Source of the DNA: JBDTSW01 sp963807385
Lineage (GTDB): Bacteria > Actinomycetota > Thermoleophilia > Solirubrobacterales > 70-9
Direction of reading: 5' to 3'
DNA length: 64,000 bases
Assembly (NCBI GenBank): GCA_963807385.1
Contig: CAWEBQ010000002.1
Span: 1,178,001-1,242,000, forward strand
The stretch's first letter is position 1. Each line of letters begins with the position of its first letter. Under the pieces are notes generated by a model. It was given only the letters and a program-made list of their open reading frames with translations. It did no database searches and was not told where the DNA came from. Positions 51,099 to 59,333 of the stretch are shown piece by piece. The translations under genes and the position numbers were made by a program.

Positions 51099-51757
51099 GC
51101 CGCCCCTCCGGCTCCGCCCGCCGGCAGGTCGAGCAGCTCGTCGAGCTCTGCGGAGACCCGCTCCGCCGTGGCGTCGTCGCCGATCAGGACCTCCTCGAAG
51201 ATCCCGCCCGTCCTGGCGATGCCCACGGTCGGGCAGACGCCGACCCGGTAGACGTTCGAGACAGCACCATCGCGATCCCAACCCACCGGCACGCGCCAAC
51301 CGCGCTCGGCGACGATCCCCTCCACCTCCTCGCGGCCACCGCGGATCGCGATCGAGAGGAAGTTCACCTGACCCCGGTACCGCGCCGCCAGATCGTAGAT
51401 CGCATCCTGGGTCTCGACGCAGGCGCTCGGGTTCGTAAACCAGAACGAGATCGCCAGCGGCCGGTCGAAGAAGTCGCAGACCCGGATCGCGTCCTCGGGG
51501 TCGATCTCGCAGGCGGGCGTGCGCCGGTCGAACTCCGGGCACGGGTTCTCCGAGGTCGTGCAGTCGTCCTGGGCGATGTTGGCGTCGAGCTCGAGCGGGC
51601 CGAGCGCGTTGGGCACCGCGAACTCCGCCAGCGGCTCACCCCGGACGGGCTCGGTGCCGAGCAGCGTCCCCTCGTCCGTATTGAACCCGTTGATCGCGGC
51701 CACGGCGATGATGCCCACGAACGCCAATCCGACGAACAGGGAGTAGCGGTTCCTCAC
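51095..51757 (-). CDS. Membrane-anchored thioredoxin-fold protein lacking CxxC
   Basis: 220 residues. An N-terminal membrane anchor (SLFVGLAFVGIIAVAAI) leads to a redoxin domain (about 45-210). The usual FWATWCxxC active site is FWFTNPSACVETQ, so only the second Cys remains. VCPTVGIARTGGIF is the cis-Pro region with a nearby Cys. Extra cysteines occur upstream (DDCTTSENPCPEFDRRTPACEID). It may be non-catalytic or use a different pair. ATG overlaps the RND exporter stop by 4 bp, and its stop overlaps the B3/4 start, so all three genes form one operon. Confidence 0.82.
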   Translation of the reverse strand: MRNRYSLFVGLAFVGIIAVAAINGFNTDEGTLLGTEPVRGEPLAEFAVPNALGPLELDANIAQDDCTTSENPCPEFDRRTPACEIDPEDAIRVCDFFDRPLAISFWFTNPSACVETQDAIYDLAARYRGQVNFLSIAIRGGREEVEGIVAERGWRVPVGWDRDGAVSNVYRVGVCPTVGIARTGGIFEEVLIGDDATAERVSAELDELLDLPAGGAGGAA

Positions 51758-54408
51758 GCGCTCTCGGGGGTGGGGCGGCGCCGCAGGCGCTCCCGCAGCT
51801 CGCCCACCCCATCCTCGGCCCAGACCAGCGCCGCCGGAAGCACCAGCATCACACCGATCAGGGCGACCCCCAGGTCGAACACCGTAACGAGGCCGAAGTC
51901 GCGGAGCATCCGAACGTCGCTTGCGATCAGCACGGCGAACCCTGCGATCGCGGTGGCGCCGGAGGCCGCCACCGCCGTGCCCGTCCGGGCGTAGGTGAGG
52001 CGCAGTGCCTCCCCCAGCGACGATCCGGCCGCCCGCTCCTCGTGATAACGAGCGGACAGGATCACCGAGAACTCCGTCGCGATCGCGACCACCAGCGCGC
52101 CCAGGGTCGCCGACATCGGGTTGAGCGGAACGCCTGCCGCCTCGAGCACCAGCGAGGACCAGCCCGTCGCCAGCACGATCGGGATCAGCGGCACCAGCGC
52201 TCGCTCGACCGACCGGTAGGCGATCAAAAGCACGAGCGCGATGACGAACAGGCCGGCGCCCGTGAGCAGGTAGCGGTTGGAACCCAGCGCAGCGTTCGCA
52301 TCGGCTGCCAGCACCGGCAGGCCGACCACCTCGACGGAGACGCCGTCGGGCGGGTCGAGCTCCGCGCCCGGCGGGTTGAGCTGAGCCCGGAGGTCGTCGA
52401 TCAGCTCCTTCTGCTCGTCGAACGGCATCACCCGGATGCCGAAGCCGATCAGGGCGGTGCCGCCGTCGCCCTCCTCATCACGCTTGACGACCGCCTGCGA
52501 GAAGTACTCGGGCAGGATCTCGAGGAGCTCCCGGATCTGGGCGCGCCGGGGCACCTCCTGGCCGGCGAAAAGCGTGGCGAGCGTGGTCCCCGGACAGAGC
52601 TCGACGCTCTCGTCCTGGCAGGTCGATTCACCGGTCTCGAAACCGTGGCGCTCGAGCACGCGCTGCTCGTAGCCGGCCATCCACGCGATCAGCGCCGGGT
52701 CGGTGAGGTCGTCTGTCTCGACCGTCACGTACACGTCCCCCGACACGCCCGTCGTGTCCTCGAGTCGGTCCACGTCCTGGAGCTCCGGGAGGTTGGAGGG
52801 CAGAAGCTGGCGGATGTCGGAGACCAGCTCGGTCCGGGTGCCCGCGATCCAACCCGCCACGGCGAGTATGAGCGCGGCCGCCAGGACCTTGCCGGGCGCG
52901 TGGATCGACGCGGCGAGCGCCGAACGGCCCCAGCCGGTCACCCGCGAGCCGGCGGCCGACGTTCGCTTGCCGAGCGCCGCGGACAACCGGTGCGTCCTCG
53001 AATCGCGGCGGGCTCGGCGCCGGCCGCGATTCGGGACCAACGAGACGGTCGCGAGCCCGGCGGTGACCGCGAACAGGAACGCGACGACCACCCCCGCGAC
53101 CAGCAACAGCCCGAAGCCCCGGATCATCGGGATCGGGGAGAGCAGTAGGACCAGGAATCCGGCGCTGGTGGCGAGCAGCGCCGTCGCGATCACCGGGCCG
53201 CCCTTGGCCGCGGCCTCGACGGCGGCGCGGGGGGGCGAGGAGCCGCCGTCGAGCGCCTCGCGGAACCGTGCCTGGAACTGGATCGCGTAGTCCACGGCGA
53301 GCCCGGTGAGCACCGGCAGCACCGCGATCGACGCCATCGTCAGCGAGCCGCCCAGGAGCGCGAGCAGGCCGAAGACGACGCCCGTGGCGCCGAGGGCGAT
53401 CGCCAGCGGCAGGAGCCGCAGCGGCGGCGCGAAGACGAGGGCCAGCACGATGGCCATGACGGCCAGGGCCACCGCCAGGAGTACGAAGATCTCGGTCGAG
53501 AGCTTGGCTGCGAGGCCGTCGAAGATCACCGGCACCCCGCTCACGGCGTACTGGCCGTTGCGCAGCTTGAACGCAGGGTCCTCCACGGCGTCGCGGAAGA
53601 GGCCGATTGCCCGCTCTCGCTCGGCCTGCGTGAGGTCGGGCTTCAGGCGGACGGTGATCATCGCCGCATCAGGGCTCGGGAAGAGGAAGTTGAAGCGTGC
53701 CTTGGGCGTGCCCGAAGGCTTGGCAGGGTCGAAGACGACCGCTGAGACGTAGGTCGGATCGCTGAGCTGCGGGATGCCGCTCAGCCCGTACCTGGTGGCG
53801 GCCTGCAGCAGCTGCTCCTGGAAGCTGGTGAGCACCTCCTGGTAGGCGGCCTCGGCGTCGCGCAACTGGTCGTCCTCGGACCTGCCGGCCTTCTGGGCCG
53901 CGTCGGCCGCCTCCCGCGCGGCGAGGGCGGCCTGCTGCTGGGCCGCCTCGCTCTGGTCGCGCAACACGGACTCGGCCGTGATCGCCGTCTGGTTCAGGAA
54001 CGTGCCCGGGCCGAACACGACCTCCGCGGGCTGCTCCTCGGCCAGGCGCGCGCAGACATCCGGCGCCGCCTCGCCCTCGCCGAAGACCTCGCCCCTCACC
54101 CCCCGCGTGTCGCTTCCCGCCAGGCATGCCTCGAGGGCGAGGATCGTCCCCAGGTCGTCGGTGAGCATCAGCCGTTGCAGATCACCCTCAACGAGGATCC
54201 GCACCGGCTCGTCCCCGAACTCCTCGTAGAAGTCCTCGGTCGCCGCGAAGGCGTCGGATCCGGAGTCGACGAGCGCGTCGGGATTGCGGTCCGCCCCAAG
54301 GCTGAGGGCACCAACGGCGCCGACCAGGGACAGCAGCACGGCGAGCGCCACGACCGGCGCCGGGCGCTCGACCACCCAGGCGGCGACTCGCGTCAGGAGT
54401 TCCCTCAT
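51754..54408 (-). CDS. RND/MMPL family exporter
   Basis: 884 residues, with two repeats of the RND pattern. The first repeat starts with one helix (APVVALAVLLSLVGAVGALSL), then a periplasmic-type loop (about 35-290) that contains a coiled coil (AAREAADAAQKAGRSEDDQL), then five helices with MASIAVLPVLTGLAVDYAIQF. The second repeat has the equivalent LNPMSATLGALVVAIATEFS. RND/MMPL proteins in actinobacteria export lipids or hopanoids using proton motive force. The sequence after the Mkl operon suggests a lipid role. A 99-bp gap with a nested hairpin separates it from the Mkl gene. Confidence 0.92.
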   Translation of the reverse strand: MRELLTRVAAWVVERPAPVVALAVLLSLVGAVGALSLGADRNPDALVDSGSDAFAATEDFYEEFGDEPVRILVEGDLQRLMLTDDLGTILALEACLAGSDTRGVRGEVFGEGEAAPDVCARLAEEQPAEVVFGPGTFLNQTAITAESVLRDQSEAAQQQAALAAREAADAAQKAGRSEDDQLRDAEAAYQEVLTSFQEQLLQAATRYGLSGIPQLSDPTYVSAVVFDPAKPSGTPKARFNFLFPSPDAAMITVRLKPDLTQAERERAIGLFRDAVEDPAFKLRNGQYAVSGVPVIFDGLAAKLSTEIFVLLAVALAVMAIVLALVFAPPLRLLPLAIALGATGVVFGLLALLGGSLTMASIAVLPVLTGLAVDYAIQFQARFREALDGGSSPPRAAVEAAAKGGPVIATALLATSAGFLVLLLSPIPMIRGFGLLLVAGVVVAFLFAVTAGLATVSLVPNRGRRRARRDSRTHRLSAALGKRTSAAGSRVTGWGRSALAASIHAPGKVLAAALILAVAGWIAGTRTELVSDIRQLLPSNLPELQDVDRLEDTTGVSGDVYVTVETDDLTDPALIAWMAGYEQRVLERHGFETGESTCQDESVELCPGTTLATLFAGQEVPRRAQIRELLEILPEYFSQAVVKRDEEGDGGTALIGFGIRVMPFDEQKELIDDLRAQLNPPGAELDPPDGVSVEVVGLPVLAADANAALGSNRYLLTGAGLFVIALVLLIAYRSVERALVPLIPIVLATGWSSLVLEAAGVPLNPMSATLGALVVAIATEFSVILSARYHEERAAGSSLGEALRLTYARTGTAVAASGATAIAGFAVLIASDVRMLRDFGLVTVFDLGVALIGVMLVLPAALVWAEDGVGELRERLRRRPTPESA

Positions 54409-54456
54409 CGGAGGGAGCTTAGGTGCGACACGTTAAGCCTGGGTTGGGCTGCGAAA

Positions 54457-54504
54457 GGCGGCGAAGAGCAGACCCGGGACATCCCCGGGCGCAGCTTTGC
54501 CGCC
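54457..54504 (-). terminator. Nested hairpin after the Mkl-like ATPase gene
   Basis: Outer stem GGCGGC with GCCGCC (54457-54462 with 54499-54504) and inner stem CCCGGG with CCCGGG (54473-54478 with 54484-54489). It starts 3 bp past the ATPase stop (read on the minus strand), where a terminator or attenuator between the two operons is expected. Confidence 0.5.
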
Positions 54505-54507
54505 GCC

Positions 54508-55512
54508 TCAGTCCATCGCGAGCGGGCCCTCGGTCTCGGCGTTGAGGAACTGGCTGACGAAAGCGTTCTCCGAGTCGAACAGCTCGTCGGAGGGGCCGGA
54601 CTCGACGATCTTGCCCTTCCACAGGACAGCGATGAAGTCCGCGATGCGCCGCGCGGTGCCGAGGTCGTGGCTGATCACCATGTAGCAGCCGCCGTTCTCG
54701 TCGTGAATCTCGCGGATCAGCTCGCACAGCAGCGCCGTGCGGACCGGGTCGAGGCCGGAGTCGGGCTCATCGAAGAACACGATCGACGGGTCGAGCACCA
54801 GCGCCCGCGCGAAGCCGGCGCGCTTGCGCATACCGCCCGAGAGCTCGTTCGGCATCTTGTCCATCGCCTCCTGGAGGCCGACCTCCATGAGGCGCTTGTT
54901 GACGATCTCAGCGATCTCGTCCTCGCCCTTGTCGGTGTGCTGGCGCAGCGGGAACGCCGTGTTGTCGAAGATGTTCATCGAACCGAAGAGCGCGCCGTCC
55001 TGGAACAGCAGGCCGAACTTCTTGCGCATCTCGAACAGCTCGTCGTCGGTCATGGCGGGCACCGACTCGCCATGGACGAGGATGTCGCCGGAGTCCGGGT
55101 AGAGGAGGCCGACGACGAGCTTGATGAAAACGCTCTTGCCGGTGCCCGAGGGGCCCAGCAGCATCGAGATCATGTCGTCGGGCACGCCCAGGTTGAGGCC
55201 GTTCTGGATGCGCATGCTTCCGAACTGCTTGACGACGTCGATCGACTCGATCGCGTCCTCGCCGCCGTGGTCGCGCTTCTCGCCGGTGTGCCAGCGGTAC
55301 GGGTTCGTCTCGTCGGAGGCTACGCCCGGGAGGATGTAGTCCTTGTGCAGCAGCCCCAGCTCGGGCGCGGGCTCCACGTAGGCGCCCTCGTCGTCGGGAC
55401 GCGAGTCAAGCGTGACAGCGGGCTCGTAGTCGGCCTCCGCCTGCGGGGTCTCGACCTCCGCCGCGGCGTCCGCCTCGGCCTGGTCCTGGGTGAACTCGTT
55501 CTCGTCAGCCAA
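54508..55512 (-). CDS. Lipid ABC transporter ATPase (Mkl/MlaF-like)
   Basis: 334 residues. An acidic, Ala/Glu/Asp-rich extension of about 88 residues comes first; the ABC domain then has Walker A LLGPSGTGKSVFIK (about 120-127), signature LSGGMRKRAGFARAL, Walker B SIVFFDEPDSGLD and switch His MVISHDLGTAR. LSGGM and the SxLD loop with DPVRTALLCELI match Mkl/MlaF, the ATPase of MCE lipid transporters. The extension is much longer than in MlaF. The last gene of the YrbE-YrbE-Mkl operon. C-terminal 40 residues end FVSQFLNAETEGPL, like MlaF. Confidence 0.93.
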   Translation of the reverse strand: MADENEFTQDQAEADAAAEVETPQAEADYEPAVTLDSRPDDEGAYVEPAPELGLLHKDYILPGVASDETNPYRWHTGEKRDHGGEDAIESIDVVKQFGSMRIQNGLNLGVPDDMISMLLGPSGTGKSVFIKLVVGLLYPDSGDILVHGESVPAMTDDELFEMRKKFGLLFQDGALFGSMNIFDNTAFPLRQHTDKGEDEIAEIVNKRLMEVGLQEAMDKMPNELSGGMRKRAGFARALVLDPSIVFFDEPDSGLDPVRTALLCELIREIHDENGGCYMVISHDLGTARRIADFIAVLWKGKIVESGPSDELFDSENAFVSQFLNAETEGPLAMD

Positions 55513-55554
55513 CTCTCTCGCTCTCCTTCGTGCGGCGCCCCATCCGGGGGCCGT

Positions 55555-56349
55555 TCATCCTCCGATGGGCGCTCTCGGGTTCGCGCCCCAGAAGATCAGT
55601 GTTCCCATCATCCCGATGACGTGCACCAACACGATGTTGAGCACCATGGACTTCGCCGTTGCCGTACCGACGCCAACCGGCCCTCCGGCGGCGTTGTAGC
55701 CGTAGTAGCAGCCGACCAGCACGATCGCCGTCGCCATGACCATGCCCTTGGTCAGGCTGAATATGAGGTCGGGTGGGTTCTGGAACATCCAGAAGATCAG
55801 GAAGTACCCGCCCGAGGACACCTCTCCCACCTGCTCGACCACCGCCAGGTACGAGGCGAAGAAGCCGACGCCGATTCCGGCGAGGTAGATGAATGGGAGG
55901 GTCAGCCAGGCACCCATCAGCCGGGTGGCACAGAGGTAGATCATTGGCTGTACGCCCATGACCTCAAGGGCGTCGATCTCGTCGGAGATCCGCATCGAGC
56001 CCAGCTCGGCCACGATGCCGGTGCCCACCTTGGCGGCCATCATGTAGCCGAAGGCGTACGGGATCACCTCCCGCAGGTCACACCACGCGGCGAAGACGCC
56101 GGCGTTGGACGGAGCCCCGACCGAGCGCGAGAAGTACGCGCCCTCGATGCCGCACTGCAGCCCGAGGATGAAGGTGAGACCCCAGATAACGACCGCCGAG
56201 CCGAGGATCAGGATCCCGGCCTGGCGGAGCGCCTCGCCGAAGAAGCGGAAGACCCGGCCATTGAAGACCAGGATCATCACCCGGCCGCCGAAGCGGGCGA
56301 TCTCGCCAAGCGAGTCGAGCCAGTCCCTGGGTACCGCGAGCCAGCCCAT
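55555..56349 (-). CDS. YrbE/MlaE-type lipid ABC permease, second copy
   Basis: 264 residues, five or six helices. MlaE-family landmarks include FSRSVGAPSNAGVFAAWCDLREV, PYAFGYMMAAKVGTGIVAELGSMRISDEIDALEVMG and GCYYGYNAAGGPVGVGTATAKSMV. It forms the membrane channel of an MCE-type transporter together with the other YrbE. Gaps of 10 bp to the upstream permease and 42 bp to the ATPase indicate an operon. Confidence 0.92.
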   Translation of the reverse strand: MGWLAVPRDWLDSLGEIARFGGRVMILVFNGRVFRFFGEALRQAGILILGSAVVIWGLTFILGLQCGIEGAYFSRSVGAPSNAGVFAAWCDLREVIPYAFGYMMAAKVGTGIVAELGSMRISDEIDALEVMGVQPMIYLCATRLMGAWLTLPFIYLAGIGVGFFASYLAVVEQVGEVSSGGYFLIFWMFQNPPDLIFSLTKGMVMATAIVLVGCYYGYNAAGGPVGVGTATAKSMVLNIVLVHVIGMMGTLIFWGANPRAPIGG

Positions 56350-56359
56350 CAGCGGATCC

Positions 56360-57166
56360 TCACTTGATCACCGAGATCTCGGGGTTGGTCGCGAGCAGGG
56401 TTTGAGTGAAGACGTAGTTGAACGCGAACACGCCAAGGAAGGCGATCACGACCGCCTCGTTGACGGCACGGCCCACCCCCTCGGCGCCTCCGGACGCATT
56501 CATCCCTTTGTAGGAGCAGACGACGGCGATGATCGCACCGAACATCGTGCACTTGAGGATCGAGCCCCATAGGTCCGTCACGGATGCGTTGTTGAAGAGG
56601 GTTGCGAAGAACCCGCCGAGCGGCTGGCCGTAGGCGATCTCGGCGAAAATGCCGCCGGAGATGCCGAAGAGCAGAGCGTAGATGTCCATCAGGCCCGTGA
56701 TCAGCATCAGGGCCAAAAACCGGGGGACGACGAGGTTCTTGATTGGATCGACGCCCAGCACCTGGAGCGCGTCGAGCTCCTCGCGGATCTTGCGGGCACC
56801 GAGGTCGGCGGTGATCGCGGTCCCGGCGACGCCGGCGACGACGACCGCCGTCACGAACGGAGCGAACTCGCGGACCGAGGCGAGGATGAAGAAGCCGCCG
56901 AGGCGGTCGAGCGCGCCGAACAGGGAGAGGAAGTTGGCGGCCTGGAGCCCGGGAGCTCCGAACCCGAAGGCGATCGTCGAGATCATCATCGGGAACCAGC
57001 ACAGCTGGAGCGCAAAGAGGAACTGGGAAATGAACTCGCCGCCGTAGGGATACGGAGGCCTGACCACGGCCGTCATGGTCTTCCCGGTCAGGATCATCAT
57101 GTTCCCGACCTCCTCGAACATCGATTTGGCCGGTAGGAATGCCCTGTCAGCTACTGATCTAACCAT
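56360..57166 (-). CDS. YrbE/MlaE-type lipid ABC permease, first copy
   Basis: 268 residues. MlaE landmarks: REFAPFVTAVVVAGVAGTAITADLGARKIREELDALQVLG and SYKGMNASGGAEGVGRAVNEAVV, the second being the usual ending helix region. Two non-identical YrbE permeases are typical of actinobacterial MCE operons, where mce genes follow. None do here. First gene of the operon; the region upstream (57167-57295) holds its promoter but shows no clear boxes. Confidence 0.92.
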   Translation of the reverse strand: MVRSVADRAFLPAKSMFEEVGNMMILTGKTMTAVVRPPYPYGGEFISQFLFALQLCWFPMMISTIAFGFGAPGLQAANFLSLFGALDRLGGFFILASVREFAPFVTAVVVAGVAGTAITADLGARKIREELDALQVLGVDPIKNLVVPRFLALMLITGLMDIYALLFGISGGIFAEIAYGQPLGGFFATLFNNASVTDLWGSILKCTMFGAIIAVVCSYKGMNASGGAEGVGRAVNEAVVIAFLGVFAFNYVFTQTLLATNPEISVIK

Positions 57167-57295
57167 GTCTCTCCCGCCCCGCGGCTCTCCACCCGGGGCT
57201 ACGGCTAAGAGTATTCGATGCTGCGGGCATCCGCCACCGACAACTGTTGTGCTCAGGTTCAGCTTGCCCTGGCCGGCGAGCCAGGACGACGCCGC

Positions 57296-58033
57296 ATGGA
57301 CACCGCCCGCGGCGGTGGTATGTTCCCCCGCGCCTTGGGGGAGACAGGCAAAACCGCCCGGCCATCGCGAGGCCGCGCACTCACGTTGAGGATCTCAATC
57401 GCCTTGGCCCTCATTGGAGCCATCGTCGCGCTGCCCGCTTGCGGCAGTTCGGAGGAGAACCGCCAAGACGCGTCCGAGCCCTCCGGCGAGTTCCCGGTGG
57501 AGGTGGTGGACGCGAAGTTCCCCACCCGCCAGCGCCTCGCGCAGACGAGTGACCTCACGCTCGTGGTCGAGAACATCGGCGAGGAGCAGGTCCCCGACCT
57601 CGCAGTGACGATCTGCGTGGACTCGTGCGATGCCGACGGCTCGTTCTCGCTCCGCTCGGAGCAGCCCGGCCTGGCGAGCCCGAACCGGCCCGTCTGGATC
57701 CTCGAGCAGGAGTACCCGAAGCTGCAGCCGCCTGGGGTCAGCGCGAAGGAGCTTGACGACGAGCCGACCGCCGGCGCGGAGGCGGCGCAGACCAACACCT
57801 TCGCCTTCGGCGCGCTCGCCCCTGGCGACGAGGTCGCAGCGGCGTGGCGGGTGACGCCCGTCCAGGCCGGGACCTACACGGTCAACTATGAGATCGCGGC
57901 CGGCCTGACCGGCAAGGCGAAGGCGATCACCGCCGACGGGGGCCCGGCGGAGGGCTCGTTCGTCGTCACCATCTCGGACAAGCCGCCCAACGCCACCGTC
58001 GAACCCGACGGCTCGATCAAGATCGAGAAGTAG
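57296..58033 (+). CDS. Lipoprotein with beta-sandwich domain, unknown function
   Basis: 245 residues from ATG 57296; ATG 57320 and TTG 57386 are alternatives, the last giving an ideal lipoprotein signal (RISIALALIGAIVALPAC). Lipobox Cys is followed by a beta-rich domain resembling CARDB or fibronectin-like modules: DLTLVVENIGEEQVPDLAVTI, then GALAPGDEVAAAWRV and GTYTVNYEIAAGL. Two cysteines (ICVDSCDAD) may pair. A stem GGCGGT/ACCGCC around CCCCC/GGGGG (57311-57358) falls inside the first codons, which favours the later TTG and an untranslated leader. Confidence 0.72.
   Translation: MDTARGGGMFPRALGETGKTARPSRGRALTLRISIALALIGAIVALPACGSSEENRQDASEPSGEFPVEVVDAKFPTRQRLAQTSDLTLVVENIGEEQVPDLAVTICVDSCDADGSFSLRSEQPGLASPNRPVWILEQEYPKLQPPGVSAKELDDEPTAGAEAAQTNTFAFGALAPGDEVAAAWRVTPVQAGTYTVNYEIAAGLTGKAKAITADGGPAEGSFVVTISDKPPNATVEPDGSIKIEK
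57311..57358 (+). promoter_or_regulatory. Possible structured leader in front of the lipoprotein gene
   Basis: Outer stem GGCGGT with ACCGCC (57311-57316 with 57353-57358) encloses an inner hairpin CCCCC with GGGGG (57325-57329 with 57337-57341). It lies 28 bp before the TTG at 57386. I compared by memory with TPP, cobalamin, glycine, c-di-GMP, c-di-AMP and fluoride elements and it matches none. Confidence 0.35.
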
Positions 58034-58049
58034 CGGCTCGCCGTCGCGC

Positions 58050-59303
58050 GTGGCCGAGCTGTCGCGCCCCCGCGCCGCCGCGCGGCCGAGGCGCGCGACG
58101 CATTTGGCGGTCACCACCAGTTTCGTCGAGAGGGTTGCGCCGGCGTTATTCGCCGGGATCGCGTTCCTCGCCGGGTGCGGCGGAGGCGATGACGAGGCGA
58201 CAACCGCGTCGGCGCCTACCAGCACCACCGCGACCGCGCAGGAGGCGCCGGACCCCGACCGCCCGCCGCCCGCCGGCGACGGGAGGGGTGGGGTCGAGCT
58301 GGAGGAGATCGGGCGCTTCGACAGCCCCGTCTACGTCACGCAGCCGCCGGAGGGCGGCGAGGACCTCTACGTCGTGGAGCAGAGCGGGAAGGTAAAGCGC
58401 GTGCCTACCGACGGCGGTGAGCCCGAGGTGTTCCTCGACCTCTCCGGCCAGGTCGCCTGCTGCGGCGAGCAGGGGCTGCTCTCCATCGCCTTCTCGCCGG
58501 ACTACGGGACGTCGGGACTGATCTACGCGTCATTTACCAACGGCGATGGCGACTCGCGCATCGTCGAGTACCGCTCCGAGGACGGCAAGCCCGTCGACAC
58601 CGCCTCCGGGCGCGAGTTGCTGGCGATCGACCAGCCGTTCTCCAACCACAACGGCGGGCTGGTCCTCTTCGGCCCCGACGGTGAGCTCTACGCCGGCTAC
58701 GGCGATGGCGGCTCGGCGGGCGACCCCGACCGCAACGCCCAGGACCCGAAGACCCTCCTCGGGAAACTGGTCAGGGTCGACCGGCGGACGGCGGGCCCCG
58801 GCTCGGCGGAGCACGAGGCCGTCGCCAGCGGCCTGCGCAACCCCTGGCGCTTCTCGTTCGACCGCGACACCGACGACCTCTGGATCGGCGATGTCGGCCA
58901 GCAGGAGTTCGAGGAGATCGACGCGGTCGCCGCCGACGAGGTCGACGGGGCAAACTTCGGCTGGTCGGCCTACGAGGCCGACGCCCGCTTCAACGAGAAC
59001 GAGGAGGCCCCGGGCCACGTGGCGCCGGTGTTCGCCTATGGCCACGACGAGGGCTGCTCTATCACCGGCGGCTACGTGGTCCGCGACCCGGAGCTGAGGA
59101 GCCTCTACGGCCGCTACCTCTACGGCGACTTCTGCCAGGGCGAGTTGCGAAGCATCACCGCCGAGACGGGAAGCAGGGCCACCGACGACACGGACCTGGG
59201 CGTCCAGGTGCCCGGGCTCAGCTCCTTCGGCGAAGATGCCGAAGGAAGGGTGTACGCGACGTCAATCGAGGGTCCGGTGTATCGCTTGAACCCGGCGCAG
59301 TAG
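58050..59303 (+). CDS. PQQ-dependent sugar dehydrogenase-type propeller (GDH-like), copy 1, lipoprotein
   Basis: 417 residues. A lipobox (AFLAGC) is followed by the six-bladed propeller of soluble aldose sugar dehydrogenases: DSPVYVTQPPEGGEDLYVVEQ, then GEQGLLSIAFSPDY, FSNHNGGLVLFGPDGELYAGYGDGG, GLRNPWRFSFDRDTDDLWIGDVGQ, ITGGYVVRDPEL and YGDFCQGELR. The HNGG motif carries the conserved active-site His and RNPWR contributes cofactor contacts. It probably oxidises sugars or related polyols outside the cell, or has only the fold; PQQ use is unproven. Confidence 0.9.
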   Translation: MAELSRPRAAARPRRATHLAVTTSFVERVAPALFAGIAFLAGCGGGDDEATTASAPTSTTATAQEAPDPDRPPPAGDGRGGVELEEIGRFDSPVYVTQPPEGGEDLYVVEQSGKVKRVPTDGGEPEVFLDLSGQVACCGEQGLLSIAFSPDYGTSGLIYASFTNGDGDSRIVEYRSEDGKPVDTASGRELLAIDQPFSNHNGGLVLFGPDGELYAGYGDGGSAGDPDRNAQDPKTLLGKLVRVDRRTAGPGSAEHEAVASGLRNPWRFSFDRDTDDLWIGDVGQQEFEEIDAVAADEVDGANFGWSAYEADARFNENEEAPGHVAPVFAYGHDEGCSITGGYVVRDPELRSLYGRYLYGDFCQGELRSITAETGSRATDDTDLGVQVPGLSSFGEDAEGRVYATSIEGPVYRLNPAQ

Positions 59304-59333
59304 GGCTGAATTGGGAACGGTAAGCTGACGGCG

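Noticed and set aside
57311..57358. Known riboswitch upstream of the lipoprotein gene
   Set aside because: The stems are real, but conserved blocks of TPP, cobalamin, c-di-GMP, c-di-AMP and fluoride aptamers are absent.
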